64,000 nucleotides of DNA from Megascapheus bottae (taxonomy: Eukaryota > Chordata > Mammalia > Rodentia > Geomyidae): the NCBI GenBank assembly GCA_024803745.1, contig JANJXV010000190.1, positions 1,067,501 through 1,131,500 of the forward strand, in the 5' to 3' direction. Position numbers and translations under genes: made by a program. Shown here piece by piece: positions 1 through 11,974 of this stretch; positions within the stretch are counted from its first letter, which is position 1, and the number at the start of each line of letters is the position of its first letter. The notes under the pieces were generated by a model. It ran no database searches. It had not been told where the DNA came from and was given only the letters and a program-made list of their open reading frames with translations.

Positions 1-1185
1 AGAGGGTTCTAGTCCTCTTAAGGCAGAACGGGCAGGAAGGACAGAGTCCATCCTGGGACTTCCTCCCCTCTCTAAGCAGAAGGACGGGACGCTGGGACTC
101 TGCCTGCAGTGTCCCCGCTTCATGGTGTGCCCTGCGTCAGCATCTGAAACAGTGATCACTGTTGGGGTTGCCTGAATTGCTATTTTGACAGCTTCTTTTC
201 AGTGTAACTTATTTACAAACATAGAGGAAAACCCAGGCCTCAGGGTTCCAAACTTCTTAGCCATCCCCCTTGCCGGGTTCCTGGAGCTCCCAGACTTACT
301 TTCCCCAGCTGCAGATAAAAATCACAATGAACTGGACTGGCAGGGGTGAGGACAGAGCAGCAGGGGTGACGCTCGGCCTGTGCTTCTAGTCCACTGGCTT
401 TTGCTCGTCGGGCTTCCTCAGGGTATCAGTACTCAGTACAGGACCTGCACATCCCATCTCAGGCAGTGGCTGCTGATGGAAGGATCTGTTCTGACTGGCG
501 TTGAGTGTGCTCAAAGGCAAAGAAGGCAGTCGGGCAGTGGGTGTGGAAAGGTTTCTTCTTGAGTTAGCTCGGGGCACTCAGGGATCCCAGCTTCCACAGT
601 CCCTGCTCCTCAGAGCAGACACCCACGGGCTGCCAGAGGCCCCTGGCCTGCCTTGCTCTCTGCATGCTCAGGGACCACGTGGCAGCTCGTGTGCGACCGG
701 CTGTGCCTGTGGCCTGAGTTTGATCCCAGGGCTGCTGAATGTCTGTGTGTCCCAGGACGGCGTCGTCCTTCCTCCCCAGGAGCACAGCCCCCTCCTGGCC
801 AGGGCCTGTGACCGAGCAGCGCTTCAGGGTTCTGAGCAAGGAGCCGGGAGGCCCTGCGTTCTAATCAGGCGCATCAAACACAGCACCGATTCCACTTGAA
901 GTTCGTCTTGGAGAAATCGATGAATGGATCATGAGATCAAAGTGCTCGAGTTTTCTGACTTCCCCCAAACATCACAGTTCTCCACTGTGCGTTGAAAGAA
1001 GCCTGCACATAAAGAAATGAGGACACTTTTTATTTGGTTTGCCAGCGTGCTGTGATGCTAAGCTCATAAAAGTCCATTGGATTTAATTCCTCTTTCCTCT
1101 TTAATACCAGAAACATAAAGAACCTTTCAATCTGCTGGCATAATCAGACTGTGCTTATAAACCCAACCTATAATGATAATTTTAC
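1..1185. other. Intergenic, no gene recognised
   Basis: Unique-looking sequence. Short open frames show no domain, splice structure or codon bias that I can support. The part from about 1010 to 1185 is AT-richer. Confidence 0.6.
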
Positions 1186-1275
1186 TCATTCATTCAGTGA
1201 GCATTTGTTGAAGAGCTATCTTGGTTCTGCCTCTGTTTTAGTCATGAGCACCCAGCGGTAAATGAGGCCTTCAGC
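1186..1275 (-). mobile_element. L2 LINE 3'-end-like fragment
   Basis: On the minus strand this resembles the old mammalian L2 3' end, with a TGAATGAATGAG-like terminus preceded by a degraded 'caaatgct' and 'tgagcatttgttgaag' body. It is diverged and short; assigned from memory of the family. Confidence 0.35.
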
Positions 1276-1317
1276 AATTCCTTCAGACCTGAGCTGACCT
1301 CGTAGCAGCACAGAGCC

Positions 1318-1428
1318 AGGGAGCCAGGGATAGGCAGCCAGTGACAGGCCACTGGGGACAGGCGGCCGGGTCAGGCAGCCAGTGACAGGCCGCTGAAGAG
1401 GACAGGCAGCTGGGGACAGGTAGCCAGG
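1318..1428. repeat. Imperfect AGGCAGCCAGTGACAGGCC repeat
   Basis: Several diverged copies of a ~20-30 bp motif containing GGCAGCCAGTGACAGGCC and GGGGACAGG in direct orientation. Confidence 0.6.
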
Positions 1429-1702
1429 CTCCTCCAGCCTGCTTCGTATTCTGTTCCCCCATCTCCCTTGATGATGACCCTAAGTGACACTCAGCTTGAT
1501 CCTCTAGCCAGCCCAGACCTGCCTAGCCAGCTGCTTCTCAGCAGCGCTGCCTGGACACTCACCAGGCTAGAAAACCACAGGGTCAGCATGGCAGAGAAGG
1601 CATCGTACGTGGTAAGGGCAGCGCCTGCCGAGAGCTCTGTGTCAGGGCGTGAGCTGGGAGTGGGTCCAGAAGGCTCTTTCCATGCCCCTCCCTTGTGCAT
1701 GT

Positions 1703-2012
1703 CTGTGTGGAGAGGGGATGTCTGTGGGGAGGGCGTGTCTGTGGGGAGGGGGCGTCTGTGGGGAGGGGGCATCTGTGGGGAGGGGGCTCTGTGTGGGGAG
1801 GGGGCATCTGTGGGGAGGGGGCTCTGTGTGGAGAGGGGGTGTCTGTGGGGAGGGCGTGTCTGTGGGGAGGGCGTGTCTGTGGGGAGGGGGCCTCTGTGGG
1901 GAGGGGGCCTCTGTGGGGAGGGGGCTCTGTGTGGGAAGGGGGTGTCTGTGGGGAGGGGGCGTCTGTGGGGAGGGGGCGTCTGTGGGGAGGGGGCGTCTGT
2001 GGGGAGGGGGAA
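1703..2012. repeat. 17-18 bp G-rich minisatellite, about 17 copies
   Basis: Units of the type CGTCTGTGGGGAGGGGG with an 18-19 bp variant, CTCTGTGTGGGGAGGGGG. Frames of 130-300 residues across it on both strands reflect only the repeat. Confidence 0.95.
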
Positions 2013-2450
2013 CCTGGGAGGATGTGGAAGGAGAGGAGTGAGGGGAGGGGAATGAACGAGGGGGTGGGGGTCCCGGGTGGAGTGCCAGCCCTGGCTGCCT
2101 CCACTCAGCCAAGCACCTGCTCGGGAATGGGCAGCGTGCCGGGGCCCTGGTGGGCCTTGGTGCTCTTTCCTCTCCTGGACTCATTTCCTCCTCTTCCTGT
2201 GGGAAAACAGAGTCTTCCAGTGCCTTCCCTGAACCCCGCAGCTGCCTGGGGCAGGCGGGGACGCCCTCTGGAGAGGCGGGCAGGGCGAGAAGGCAAGGAG
2301 ATGGGAATGGGGTCCCGGGCACAGCTGCAGGGGGTTGTACAGGAGTTTGTGTCCTTGCAGAATCTTGAAAACATTTTACCAGCAAAACTAATAGACGAGG
2401 CAAAATATTCAATGAAAAGTAAAGTCGCACCATGTGCTTTCTCCAAAGAC

Positions 2451-2452
<2 letters not shown>

Positions 2453-2511
<59 letters not shown>
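2453..2511. repeat. (GA)n microsatellite
   Basis: Uninterrupted GA dinucleotide repeat of about 29 copies. Confidence 0.98.
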
Positions 2512-2513
<2 letters not shown>

Positions 2514-3870
2514 TCAGTCTCCAGTTAATGGTGAAAGCGACTCGGCCTGGTCCCACGCATGGAGAAGATGTTTGGCTCCATCTCTCTATGCCTTCTCAGG
2601 GCCCGAAAGGAAATCTCTACTGCAAAACGTTTTCCGGGTTAAAGTGCCCGCAATCACTTCTGTCAGCAAATGCCGTTTCCTTTTCCCGGGTCCAGAGCTG
2701 GCTCGTTTTCAACTGTGGAATTTGTGGTGGTGTCTGTGAAGTGCAGACGGCGTGCCCTGAGGCCTCTACGGTGCCCGCTGTTTTCTTCACATCTGTCTCC
2801 AGAGCGCTCAAAAGCCACCTTCCCAATTCATGAGGCCAGAGGGACCCCAAGGCCGCACCTCCCATCTGGGAACTCACAGGATGACTCTGTTTCTAGGTGT
2901 CTGGTTTAGGCGGCTGTCCTGCGCTGTCCAAACCCCTGCCCAGGAAATCTGTGCCCCCCAAGAGACACAGAGGCCACTCAGCCCCTCCCCGTCACCACAC
3001 ACACAGCTCTAAGGATTCGCCTGTCTCCTCTTGGAGGCTCCTCTGGGGTAGCCTTCTCTCCCAGGTTCCAGGACGTTCTCCAGGTTAAGGTGCTGAGCGG
3101 AGCGGTGAGGGTGGCACTTCTTTGCCCTGGCTCGTCCTGGCTCCTGCCACACTCCGTGCTTCCACAAGCCTCCTCTGCAAAGCACCCCAAGCTGACAGCC
3201 ACCTCTTGTGCACACTGAACTCTGCTCATCCTGGCCAGCCCTTCTCCCCGCGGATGCTTGCTTCCTGTGGTGTCCTGAATGTGTCCCCTGTCCCTAAGCC
3301 ACAAGGGCCCATGGTGGTGGCCTCCTGGCATGGGGCTTGGCCCCTCCCTGTGCTGGGGTGGGGTCTCCACTCCCCGGGCCCCCCAGCACCTCTTCTTGCC
3401 GGGCTGTCACAGAGCAGGGACCCGCCCCTTGGGTCATGGTGGGTTTTCCTTCCAGCCCATCCTGCATCCCAGCCCCCTGCACCCGAGTCACCCCCCCCCC
3501 CCGCAACTTGGTGCTGGCTTTCCCATGCATCTCCCTTAGTCCTGTGGGTCTCCGTGCCGGCAGGAGCGGGGGCAGCTCGAGGAAGGTCCCGGCGAGGGGC
3601 CCCTAGTGCTCACAGCATTATTCCTTCTTATTTATTTACACGGACTGGCTGCATTTCTGTTTGCACTTCTATTCCCAAAGCCGCCTCTGTATTGGTTTAA
3701 GTGACGGATTTTTCCTTTTGTAAATGTTTCATCTGTATTTGCTTTCACTCCTGCCCTGTGCTTGGAGAGGCCTGGCTCCTCCAGCACGGGCGAGGGGTGA
3801 CACGTCTCATCCAGACAAAACACCTGAAGTCTATTGTCTAGAGAGCAGAAATACGCGCGCCATGGGCTTG
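2512..3870. other. Intergenic, no gene recognised
   Basis: Unique-looking GC-moderate sequence with a C homopolymer near 3490-3502. No exon or RNA gene recognised. Confidence 0.6.
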
Positions 3871-3887
3871 TAGGCAGGGATCGGCAT

Positions 3888-4165
3888 GTCACACATACGT
3901 ATTCATACACACGCCTTCCTGTGTGCTCACACGTGCATTCACACGCCTCATGTCTGTGCAGACTCACACATGTGCAGGTGCCACCCATGCAGAAGCACGC
4001 GTGCGTGCACGAGTCCCGCACACGCCCACAGGGACGCCCGCACGCACGCTCCCCCACCTGCACATACAGACCGCGTCTATTTGTATACTGAAGTGTGCAC
4101 ATACACGCTAACACATGCACACACACGTGCACACGTCAGTTTGTACTTGTGCACACGCACACCCA
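3888..4165. repeat. Degenerate CA-rich tract
   Basis: Alternating purine-pyrimidine sequence (CACACA, CACGCA, CATACA). It gives histidine/threonine- or cysteine/valine-rich frames that are not genes. Confidence 0.85.
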
Positions 4166-4369
4166 CTTCCTCGCACCACTTCAGAATCGACAGCTCTGTG
4201 TACTGCACGCGGCCTGGGTCCCCTCGTCTGCGGCCTCCTCTGGCACAGGGGCAGGCACCATCTCATGTGACACAGTAGGGCGCCCCGGGGTGTTTAAGAA
4301 TGTTTGCCTTCTTCACGACACGAGCGGCAGGCTCAGCTCAGGCGCTAGGAAGTCATGGTCTATCTCACG

Positions 4370-4442
4370 CATCGGCCGTTTCCCCAGCACCTTGGGAGGC
4401 AGCGGTTGATGCGTTGCTGTTCAAGAGCAGCTCGGCAAAACG
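4370..4442 (+). mobile_element. B1-like SINE fragment
   Basis: The segment with CCCAGCACCTTGGGAGGCAG followed by TTCAAGAGCAGCTCGGCAAAACGAG resembles the 7SL-derived B1 left part (CCCAGCAC..GGGAGGCAG..TTCGAGGCCAGC..). Truncated and diverged. Confidence 0.5.
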
Positions 4443-4673
4443 AGGTCCGTGGGCTGCCATCTCATCCAGGGTTGTCCCAGCTGTGGCAGAGCAGGACGGC
4501 CGGGGCAGTGGTGCCTCGTGCCTGGCCTCCCGGGAGCCCAGGGAGCACAGCAGGGGGGCCGCAGCCTCTCTGGGCATGCATCCAGGCCCTGGTTTGAAAA
4601 TAGCCACACCCCAGCCCTCTTTTTCATGGGCTAAGTGGTAGAGAGCCTTCTGTACAGAGCCGTCACCTGTTCC

Positions 4674-4722
4674 CACGCACGTGCACGTGCACACAGACAT
4701 GCACGCACGCGCACGCACACAT
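4674..4722. repeat. CACG/CACA-rich tract
   Basis: Short alternating purine-pyrimidine run with several CACGCACG and GTGCACGTGC blocks. Confidence 0.8.
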
Positions 4723-6939
4723 CTCACGAAAATTCAGAAAACAACTGCTTCCGTTTGCCATTTAGATGAAGGAATGGGGGTGGCGTCCCTCGGTCCCCAG
4801 AGGCTTCACTCCTTCCTCCCTCCCCTGTGCGTGGGGACGGGGATGGGGGGGATGGCGTGATGGCCTCTGGGCTGTCCTGCCTCCCACACCGCTCCCTCGC
4901 TCTGGCCCCCGGTCTCTGCCCTGTCCAGAGCAGCTATCCTTCAAGTGCCCTGTCCAGGGTGGCCTGTGACGTCTTCATTTTGTGCCAGGCCATAATGCAG
5001 CGCTCAGAAGAGAGAGCCGGGGACCCAGGGGTGGGCGCGGCCCGCGTGTCCAAGTGCCTGCTGCTCGAGACTCTCGAGGGCTTTTATCAAATAATCACCA
5101 GGGCAATGCCACTTTCAAATAAAGAAAATCCTTGCTTCATTAGCGAGAGGGTTTCGCAGCCTTTGTGGGAAAGCGGTGGGGTGAGCCGGCCACAGCGGCC
5201 TCCCCTTTCCATTTGATCTCTTTCTAGGAGGGAGCGCAGGCTGGGTGCGCTGGCTGGACGGCGCCTCCGAGGCTCCTGTGTCCAGCATTCAGATCTTCCT
5301 CTTGAAAGCCCTCTGCTAGAACACAATGCAGAGTTGCTAAAATAACTGTGTAGCTGTGGTCGTTTGTTCCTCCCCCCCTCCCAGCATGTTTTCCACCTTC
5401 GGGCGGAGCGGGTTGCAGGCCTCTGGGAGGGTCTTGATAGCCTGTGCCTGGCCCTCGGGGCTGAGCCTGGGGTCCCGGCCAGGGGGCTGACAAACCCCGT
5501 CAGTGCTCATTTCCCTTGCTAGGGAGCCCCATGGTGCCCGGGCTGGGAATGGGGCGCAAGTGTGGGGTGGGGGGGCGGGATTGGGGAGAAATTCCTACCC
5601 GCTTCACACCCAGTGGAGAAGGATCTTAAGTCACCCAGAGATGGCAGCAGGGTGGGTAATTTTCCAAACCTCACTCCTGGAGAGGAAGGAGGAAATTAAT
5701 AGCACATCCTGAAGCTGGGACTGTGAAGGGTCTGACAGAGTTAGGCTACACCCTGCTGTTGCCATTTCTCTCTTTGTGTTCAATGAAAAAATAGCCTCAT
5801 GACTTTGAAAGTAGCTACTGCTTTTTTTTAAAAAAAGGAGTATATGTATGATATATCAGATATATATATATATCATGTATATAAATATCAAAGCCCTACC
5901 AACCGTTTCTTTTTGAATACAGTCTACCCATCTTGTACAATTCAGACCAGGCCTGGCCTATTTTTATTACAGAACACCTAGGCAGAGTCAACCACGGGGC
6001 AGAGAACCAGGACAAAGACTTACTCCCTGGGGTTCCAGCCTCTGTTCCCATGACAACCCCCCACCCCCCCACACACACCGAAGCACCACAATTTGTGTAT
6101 CTTCATGTGGACCTGTCGACCTGTGGTTCAGTCCTTCCCAGGCTGACGTGGGGTGCAGGAAGGTGCCCAGGCTTTCCAGGCTCTCCCAGGAAGTGGGCCT
6201 GACCCTTCGCCCTGGGCGGGCCTCCAGCCTGCTGTGCTGCCCGGCTGAGGGCATGCGGTCTGGGCTGTCCCGGTGTATGCACAGGACAAGTATCCAGTGT
6301 CCCCTGCATATCCCCTGCTTGTCCCGGTGGGGAGAGGGACTGCTTGTCGCTGTTGTTCCCGTGTTACTGAGTAGCTAAGACTTCTTAGGTTTGTCTTGTT
6401 CCAGCTAGCTCTGTGCTGGGGTGGTGCGTAGCTTTGAAGGGAGAGTCTGGGGGCTCCCTGTGAGACTCGCAGGGGTGTGGGTGCCGGCTGCACAGCGTGG
6501 CGCCTCCTGAGTGGGGTAGAACCCCTCCCCGGGCAGGAGTTAGCCTGGAAGAAACCACAGCCCCCTCCCGTGCTGGAGACCCGCTGGTAGGCTTTCTGCA
6601 GGCCTGGAGTCACTATGTGAGGTCACAAATGCTTCCCCAAAGCAGAGGGAGGGGGACACCCCCTGCGGGAGGCTCACTCTGATCTGCATTTTGTCTGCCC
6701 TGCTGGTCTCACCCCCAAACAGCCCGAATCCCAGCCCCAGGAGGGGCTCATTTCCTGGAAGAGTACAAAGTGAGGATGAGCTAGAGGAAGGCCAGTGAGC
6801 ACTGCGAGAGAGATGACCGTGCCTTGGGCAGGGCAGACAGAGGGTCGGCAGGCAGTGGGCTGGGGGCCACCGGCATCACCAGGAGGGAGAGAGGCTGCCC
6901 TCCGTGGGCCCACGAACTCACATGCACCCATCTGCACCT
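4723..6939. other. Intergenic with one AT-rich conserved-looking island
   Basis: No gene recognised. 5060-5215 is an AT-richer island with CTTTTATCAAATAATCACC and a near-duplicate TTCAAATAAAG block, typical in texture of conserved non-coding DNA. 5848-5890 is a TATATA-rich simple tract. Confidence 0.5.
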
Positions 6940-7172
6940 GTTCTTTTTTTATTTTTTTCCATATATTTTTTGTTGTAATTGATCTGCACCTTTTCTTTTC
7001 TTTTTTCATTGTCTTGGGGCCTCACCCTTGCTAGCTGGTGTTCTACCTCTTGAGTTATGCCTTTAGCCCCGCTTTGGGCTGGTTATTTTCCGGTTTGGGT
7101 CTCTTGAACCATGCTGCCCTGGCTGCCCTCAAACTGTGATCCTTCAGGTGCCAGCCCCTGGTGCCTGGTTCT
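6940..7172 (-). mobile_element. Diverged SINE remnant
   Basis: A T-rich start is followed by a diverged counterpart of the minus-orientation composite SINE: 'cttggggcctcac', 'ctacctcttgagttatgcc', 'ctgccctcaaactgtgatcctt'. Family assignment is uncertain. Confidence 0.45.
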
Positions 7173-7345
7173 CACGTGCTCCCTTGCTGCATCCGCCATG
7201 CATGCAGAGGCCACTCATGCATGTACACATGTGCATGCCCTTCTCACACCTTACCCTTACACACACACAGCGCTTCCACTCGCGTGTGTGATCATGCATG
7301 TGCACATACAGAAGCACAAACACATCACACTCGTGCAGACACGCT
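7173..7345. repeat. CA/TG-rich tract
   Basis: Degenerate ACAC and CATGCA-rich sequence that forms the insertion target of the adjacent SINE. Confidence 0.7.
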
Positions 7346-7617
7346 CGCCCGCCCTCCCTCCCTCCCTCCCTCCCTCTCTCCCTCTCTCTCTCTCTCCCTC
7401 TCTCCCTCTCTCTCTGTCTCTTTCTTTCTTTCTTCCCAGTCCTGGGCTTGAGCTCAAGGCCTGAGCACTGTCCTTGGACTTTCTCAAGGCTAGAGCTCTA
7501 CCACTTGAGCCTCAGCACCACTTCTGGCTTTTTTCTATGTATGTGGTACCGAGGAATCGAACCCAGGTCTTCGTGCATGCTAGGCAAGCACTTTAACCAC
7601 TAGGCCACACTCCCAGC
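7346..7617 (-). mobile_element. ID-like composite SINE with expanded purine tail
   Basis: On the minus strand the element starts GGCTGGGAGTGTGGCCTAGTGG (plus coordinates near 7617), has a tRNA-type B box (GGTTCGATTCC form), and ends with the ..CTGAGCTCAAGCCCAGGACTGGG module at about 7436. Its tail is not poly(A) but a GAAA/GAGA/GGGA purine microsatellite (7346-7437). The 10-bp direct repeat CAGACACGCT at 7336-7345 and 7618-7627 flanks the whole unit, showing that the tail belongs to the insertion. Confidence 0.85.
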
Positions 7618-7627
7618 CAGACACGCT

Positions 7628-8690
7628 TTCATACATACACCTGTGTGCACGCTGCTAGCCTTGACCTTCCTCCCTCCTCTGGCACATTCTGTGCACTGAT
7701 GTAAGAGTTTGCAGTCCACCTTGAGCTCTTCTGGTGGCGCAGTGGCAGGGGGGATGTAAGAGTCTGGAGTCATGTTGTCCTCCTGTGTCACCAATGGGTG
7801 ACCAGCTTGGATGGTTCCTCTGCATTTTCAGTGAAATCCAACCAGAGCCACTTTTCCCAGGAGCTGCTGAGCTGGATTTTTAAAACGTCCTCCCACGAGC
7901 CCCCTCCACTCTGGACCAGCCTGTCTCCCCCACCTGACATCTCCGAGAGCTTTTGTGTTTCTTCTTCTCCATGCTGGGATTTAAAACCACTTAGGAGGGA
8001 CTCATTGGAGCCTCGCTGGAGAAGCCGTGAGCGCGGGCGGGCGGGCGGGGCAGCGCGGCCTCTCTCTAGAATTTCTCAGGCTCTTTCTTTTGAATTTTCC
8101 TCCTTGAAAGGAGCGAGTGATCCTTGTGCTCAGATGGAGCTCCTGAAGCCCCAGCCGGGAGCCAGTAATGATTCCCCCTCTGCGGCGCTTTGATAAGGCC
8201 CCGAGGCCTGCCTTTGGCACAGGCGCTCGGCCTTTGTTCCCCTGAAGTTATTTCCCTCCTTAGAAAATGAAAAAAGATGGCAGATGACAGCAGCATCAAG
8301 GGAGCACGGAAGCCCAACAAGTTATTAACCTTTAAAGACCATTAATCCTGCAGCGGAGCGAGGTGACGAGGGAGGCCGGCACGTCAGCGGGGGCTTTGAG
8401 GGGAGTGGAGATGTAAACGTGCTGCATTACCACGAGGGCCCCGGGGAGAGGCGGAGAGGGGGAGAGGGGTCCCCAACAGAGACCAGCAGAGCTGGGGGTG
8501 CTGCCCTTGGCAACTCCTGGCCTGTCCGGTGGCTGCAAGAGCTCTGCTCCTCCACGAGGACAGAGCTACCTGGGCTTCTGTGTAGGGAGAGTGAGTCAGG
8601 GCTGGGCCAGGTGTCCCCCCACCCGTACTTGTCACTGTGCTTCCCTGAGCAGCTACTGCAGGCCGAAGGGAGCCCCCGGAATTCCTGTGC
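7628..8690. other. Intergenic with conserved-looking element at 8060-8350
   Basis: No gene recognised. The 8060-8350 part has a texture unlike its neighbours: long non-repetitive AT-balanced sequence with a TCF/LEF-type GCTTTGATAAGG (8187-8198), GTTATTAACCTTTAAAG (8321-8337) and ATTAATCC (8341-8348). It may be an enhancer. Confidence 0.45.
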
Positions 8691-8995
8691 TGGGTGGTGG
8701 CTACTCAGGAGGCTGAAGTCTGGGGATTGATTGTGGTTCAAAGAGAGCCTGGGAAGGAAAATCCTTGAGACTCTTACCTCTAAGTAACCAGCAAAAATCC
8801 AGAAGTGGAGCTGTGGTTCAAGTGGTAAAGCACCAGCCTTGAATAAGAAAAAGCTAACGGAGCTAACCAGCCCGGGCACAAAAGGACCTGAGACTCATCT
8901 CCAGTTAACTCTAGAAAACAGGAAGTGGGGCTTGGCTCAAGGGCAGGGTGGCAGCCTTGAGCTGAGAGCTCAGGGACATAGCACTTGCTACAGCA
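8691..8995 (+). mobile_element. B1-headed composite SINE, two adjacent fragments
   Basis: 8691-8860 carries the GGCTACTCAGGAGGCTGAAGTCTG head and the GAAGTGGAGCTGTGGTTCAAGTGG module. 8887-8995 repeats the second half (GAGACTCATCTCCAGTTAAC, AGGAAGTGGGGCTTGGCTCAAG, GAGCTCAGGGACA). Either two insertions or an internal duplication. Confidence 0.75.
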
Positions 8996-9503
8996 AGTCT
9001 AGAGCAGCAGGCCAATGCAAGAAAGTCGATCGGAAAGTCCCTTCTGTTGTGGTACTGCCAGGGACATTTCACCCTGCCGCTGTCACTTGACTTTCAGCTC
9101 TGGTTGTAAGAGAAGGTGCCTGTCTACACACTGCATGAAGGCGGGAAGCAGTCCCTGAGATTCTGGGGACAGAGATGGAGGCTCCAGGCTGGAGGTGAGG
9201 AGGCAGTGGTGCCACACTTTTCATTTGTGGTTTAGCAGTTTTCACTAAGCATGAGCAAGGAGAGGAAGAGACAGACTAAGTCCGTTCAGACACTCAGTAA
9301 TTGATGTTTCCGTGGCAAACTCGGGTTTGTGATCTGCAAAACAAAGGCCCTTCCTGTGGACAGTTTCAGGAGTCTTTGCGTGGGGTTTTCCTTGCGCCCT
9401 TGGGTGAGTGAGGACCCACTAGTTCTTTCCCTCTGATTTCTGATTGTGCCACAGGGCACTGTTAGAATTAGAGCACTGATAAGGGGAAAAGTGGGCCAGG
9501 ATT

Positions 9504-9553
9504 TAAATGAATGCTTTTAGACAAATATTAAATTAATGCTTTTAGACAAATAT
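9504..9553. repeat. 25-bp tandem duplication
   Basis: Two 25-bp copies of an AT-rich unit containing AATGCTTTTAGACAAATAT, with one mismatch (TAAATG versus TAAATT). Confidence 0.9.
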
Positions 9554-9673
9554 CCGTTCCATCTCCAGTTCTAATGCTAATTACATTTGTGGATCAAAGA
9601 CCGTTTGCTAAGTTTTGCTTTTGAAAAACAGAGATTTACTTTCTTGTGTGACTTCCTTTTCCTCTCCATCCCC

Positions 9674-9721
9674 CCCTCTTTCTTTCCTTCCTTTCTTCCT
9701 TCCATCCTTTCTTCCTTCCTT
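9674..9721. repeat. CTTT/CCTT-rich tract
   Basis: Short degenerate pyrimidine microsatellite. Confidence 0.8.
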
Positions 9722-10967
9722 TGCTGGGCCTTGATGGGAATGGAAGAGGAGAATCTAGAGTTCCAGCTTCCCCAGTAGGGACTTGGGGACTTTGGTGGCC
9801 CAGACTGCAGCCTCCTCCTTAGCTCTCTCTGCTGTCTGGGCTGTGGAGCTTTTGTGCACGTCTAGGTTATGGAGCCAGCAGAGGACACACAGGATGCAAC
9901 CCTTCCATCCCGGGGAAGAGGTTCTGGGGGACAGCATGAGGTCAGGCACCCTGGAGGTGGGCACAGGCCCGGGGGCGTTAGAGCCCTGAACCTGCTCTAG
10001 GCGACCCCATCACCTGTCCAGCCCGCACCACAATCCAGGGAGGGGGCCCCTCCTCACACCAGACGGTCTGCAAGTCACTCAGCAGTCAGAGGTGAACACA
10101 CGTCTGCGGGGCGTGAAGGGGAGGCAGCTTTCACTCAGGCGCAGACTCAGATGAGGCACACGCCACTGACAAGCCTCTGAGGTCGCAGACCTGGGTTCGA
10201 ATGGGAAGGGCTCCGGTCTGACCCAGGTGTGTGGCGTAGCAGTGCCAGCGCCCCGCCATGGGCGTGCAGGGGGAGAGGGCTCTGACCAGACTTGCCCGCT
10301 CCATGCCTGCAGGACGTGCAGGTGGGGCCCTCAGCCAGTGCGGTGCACGAGCCTGTGTTTGGGGGACAGGCCGGGGCGCAGCCACGGAATGAGGCCAGGA
10401 GCCAAGGTAGAACCCTAGGCGCAAAAGCTCTTAAGAGCATTCTTTTAACTTGGGAGTCTGTTAAGGTGTGTGGGGAGGGGAGGCGCTCGGCTGAATCAAA
10501 GACTTGCTGCCTGTGTTGACTTGAAACAGGCTGATAAAGAAAACAGGGACTGAAGCCCCACGGCCGCCCCAGCTCCAGAGCGGGAGACGGAGCCCAGGGG
10601 TTACCTCCCTGCACACGCTGCCTGGCTTTGCCCCTTGGCTTCCCCCAAGTGTCTTGAAAGACGGGCGTCCTTCGTGCAGGGGCCTTGGCCTCTGCGGTCC
10701 CAGCAGCCCCTCCCAAGAATGCCCTGATCATGGAAACCAAGACAAAGCCTTGCCTCTTCCCAGATCCAAGGGCAAATCCCTTAAGTTCAGGACCGGGCCT
10801 CTGGGTGCAGCCAGGCTGGGCGGAGGGGAGGCAGAAACAGGGCTGGGGGAGGAGGCAGCGCCCGGCACAGCTCCCCAGCCTGGGGCGGAATGTGTGCCCT
10901 CCGGAGAAAGCCTGGATGGTTCCATGCTAGTGGCTCCAGATTTGAGGCTGGTGGGGAGAACATGCCC
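9722..10967. other. Intergenic, no gene recognised
   Basis: GC-moderate unique-looking sequence; the open frames here have no recognisable domain and lead into the neighbouring minisatellite. Confidence 0.55.
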
Positions 10968-11715
10968 TGCCCCCTCTGCCTGTCCACGGAGCTCTGCGCC
11001 CTCTGCCTGTCCACCTGTCCACGGGGCTCTGCCCCCCACCTGTCCACCTGTCCACAGGGCTCTGCGCCCTCCACCTGTCCACGGGGCTCTGCCCCCTCCG
11101 CCGGTCCACAGTGCTCTGCGCCCTCCGCCTGCCCACGGGGCTCTGCCCCCTCCGCCTGCCCACGGGGCTCTGCGCCCTCCGCCTGTCCACGGGGCTCTGC
11201 CCCCTCCGCCTGTCCACGGGGCTCTGCCCCCTCCGCCGGTCCACAGTGCTCTGCGCCCTCCGCCTGCCCACGGGGCTCTGCCCCCTCCGCCTGCCCACGG
11301 GGCTCTGCCCCCTCCGCCTGTCCACGGGGCTCTGCCCCTCCGCCTGCCCACGGGGCTCTGCGCCCTCCGCCTGCCCACGGGGCTCTGCCCCCTCCGCCTG
11401 TCCACGGGGCTCTGCCCCCTCCGCCGGTCCACAGTGCTCTGCGCCCTCCGCCTGCCCACGGGGCTCTGCCCCCTCCGCCTGCCCACGGGGCTCTGCCCCC
11501 TCCGCCTGTCCACGGGGCTCTGCCCCCTACCTGTCCACCTGTCTACGGGGCTCTGCGCCCTCCGCCTGTCCACGGGGCTCTGCCCCCTCCGCCGGTCCAC
11601 AGGGCTCTGCCCCCTCCGCCGGTCTACAGTGCTCTGCGCCCTCCACCTGTCCACGGGGCTGTGCCCCCTCCACCTGTCCACAGGGCTCTGCGCCCTTCAT
11701 CTGTCCACGGAGCCT
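10968..11715. repeat. 27-bp minisatellite, about 28 copies
   Basis: Tandem copies of a 27-bp unit built from CTGTCCACGGGGCTCTGC plus CCCCTCCGC, with CCTGCCC, CCGGTCCACAGTG and GCGCC variants. The CCGGTCCACAGTG variant recurs at 11101, 11236 and 11424, spacings of 5 and about 7 units, so the array has a loose higher-order structure. Because 27 is a multiple of three, frames of 250-470 residues stay open on both strands; these are artefacts. Confidence 0.97.
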
Positions 11716-11974
11716 TGCCACCAGCTGCTCACACTGCAAGTGTTCCCTGCGAAGAGAACTTCAGAGGGGCCCCCAACCCTGGGGTACTCCGTCATGGTGG
11801 AGAAAGGCAGTCCAGTGGAGATGGCTGGGAAAGGAGGTCAAAGGCCAAGGCAGTCACATGGTGGGCAAATGAGCTGGGGCAGGGAGCAGGTTCTCATGGG
11901 AAAGCTGGATAAGAGACAGTGCCTGGGCATTGGAAGGGGCCATGCTCACCCCCTGGTTTCACTCTTTCTTTGTT

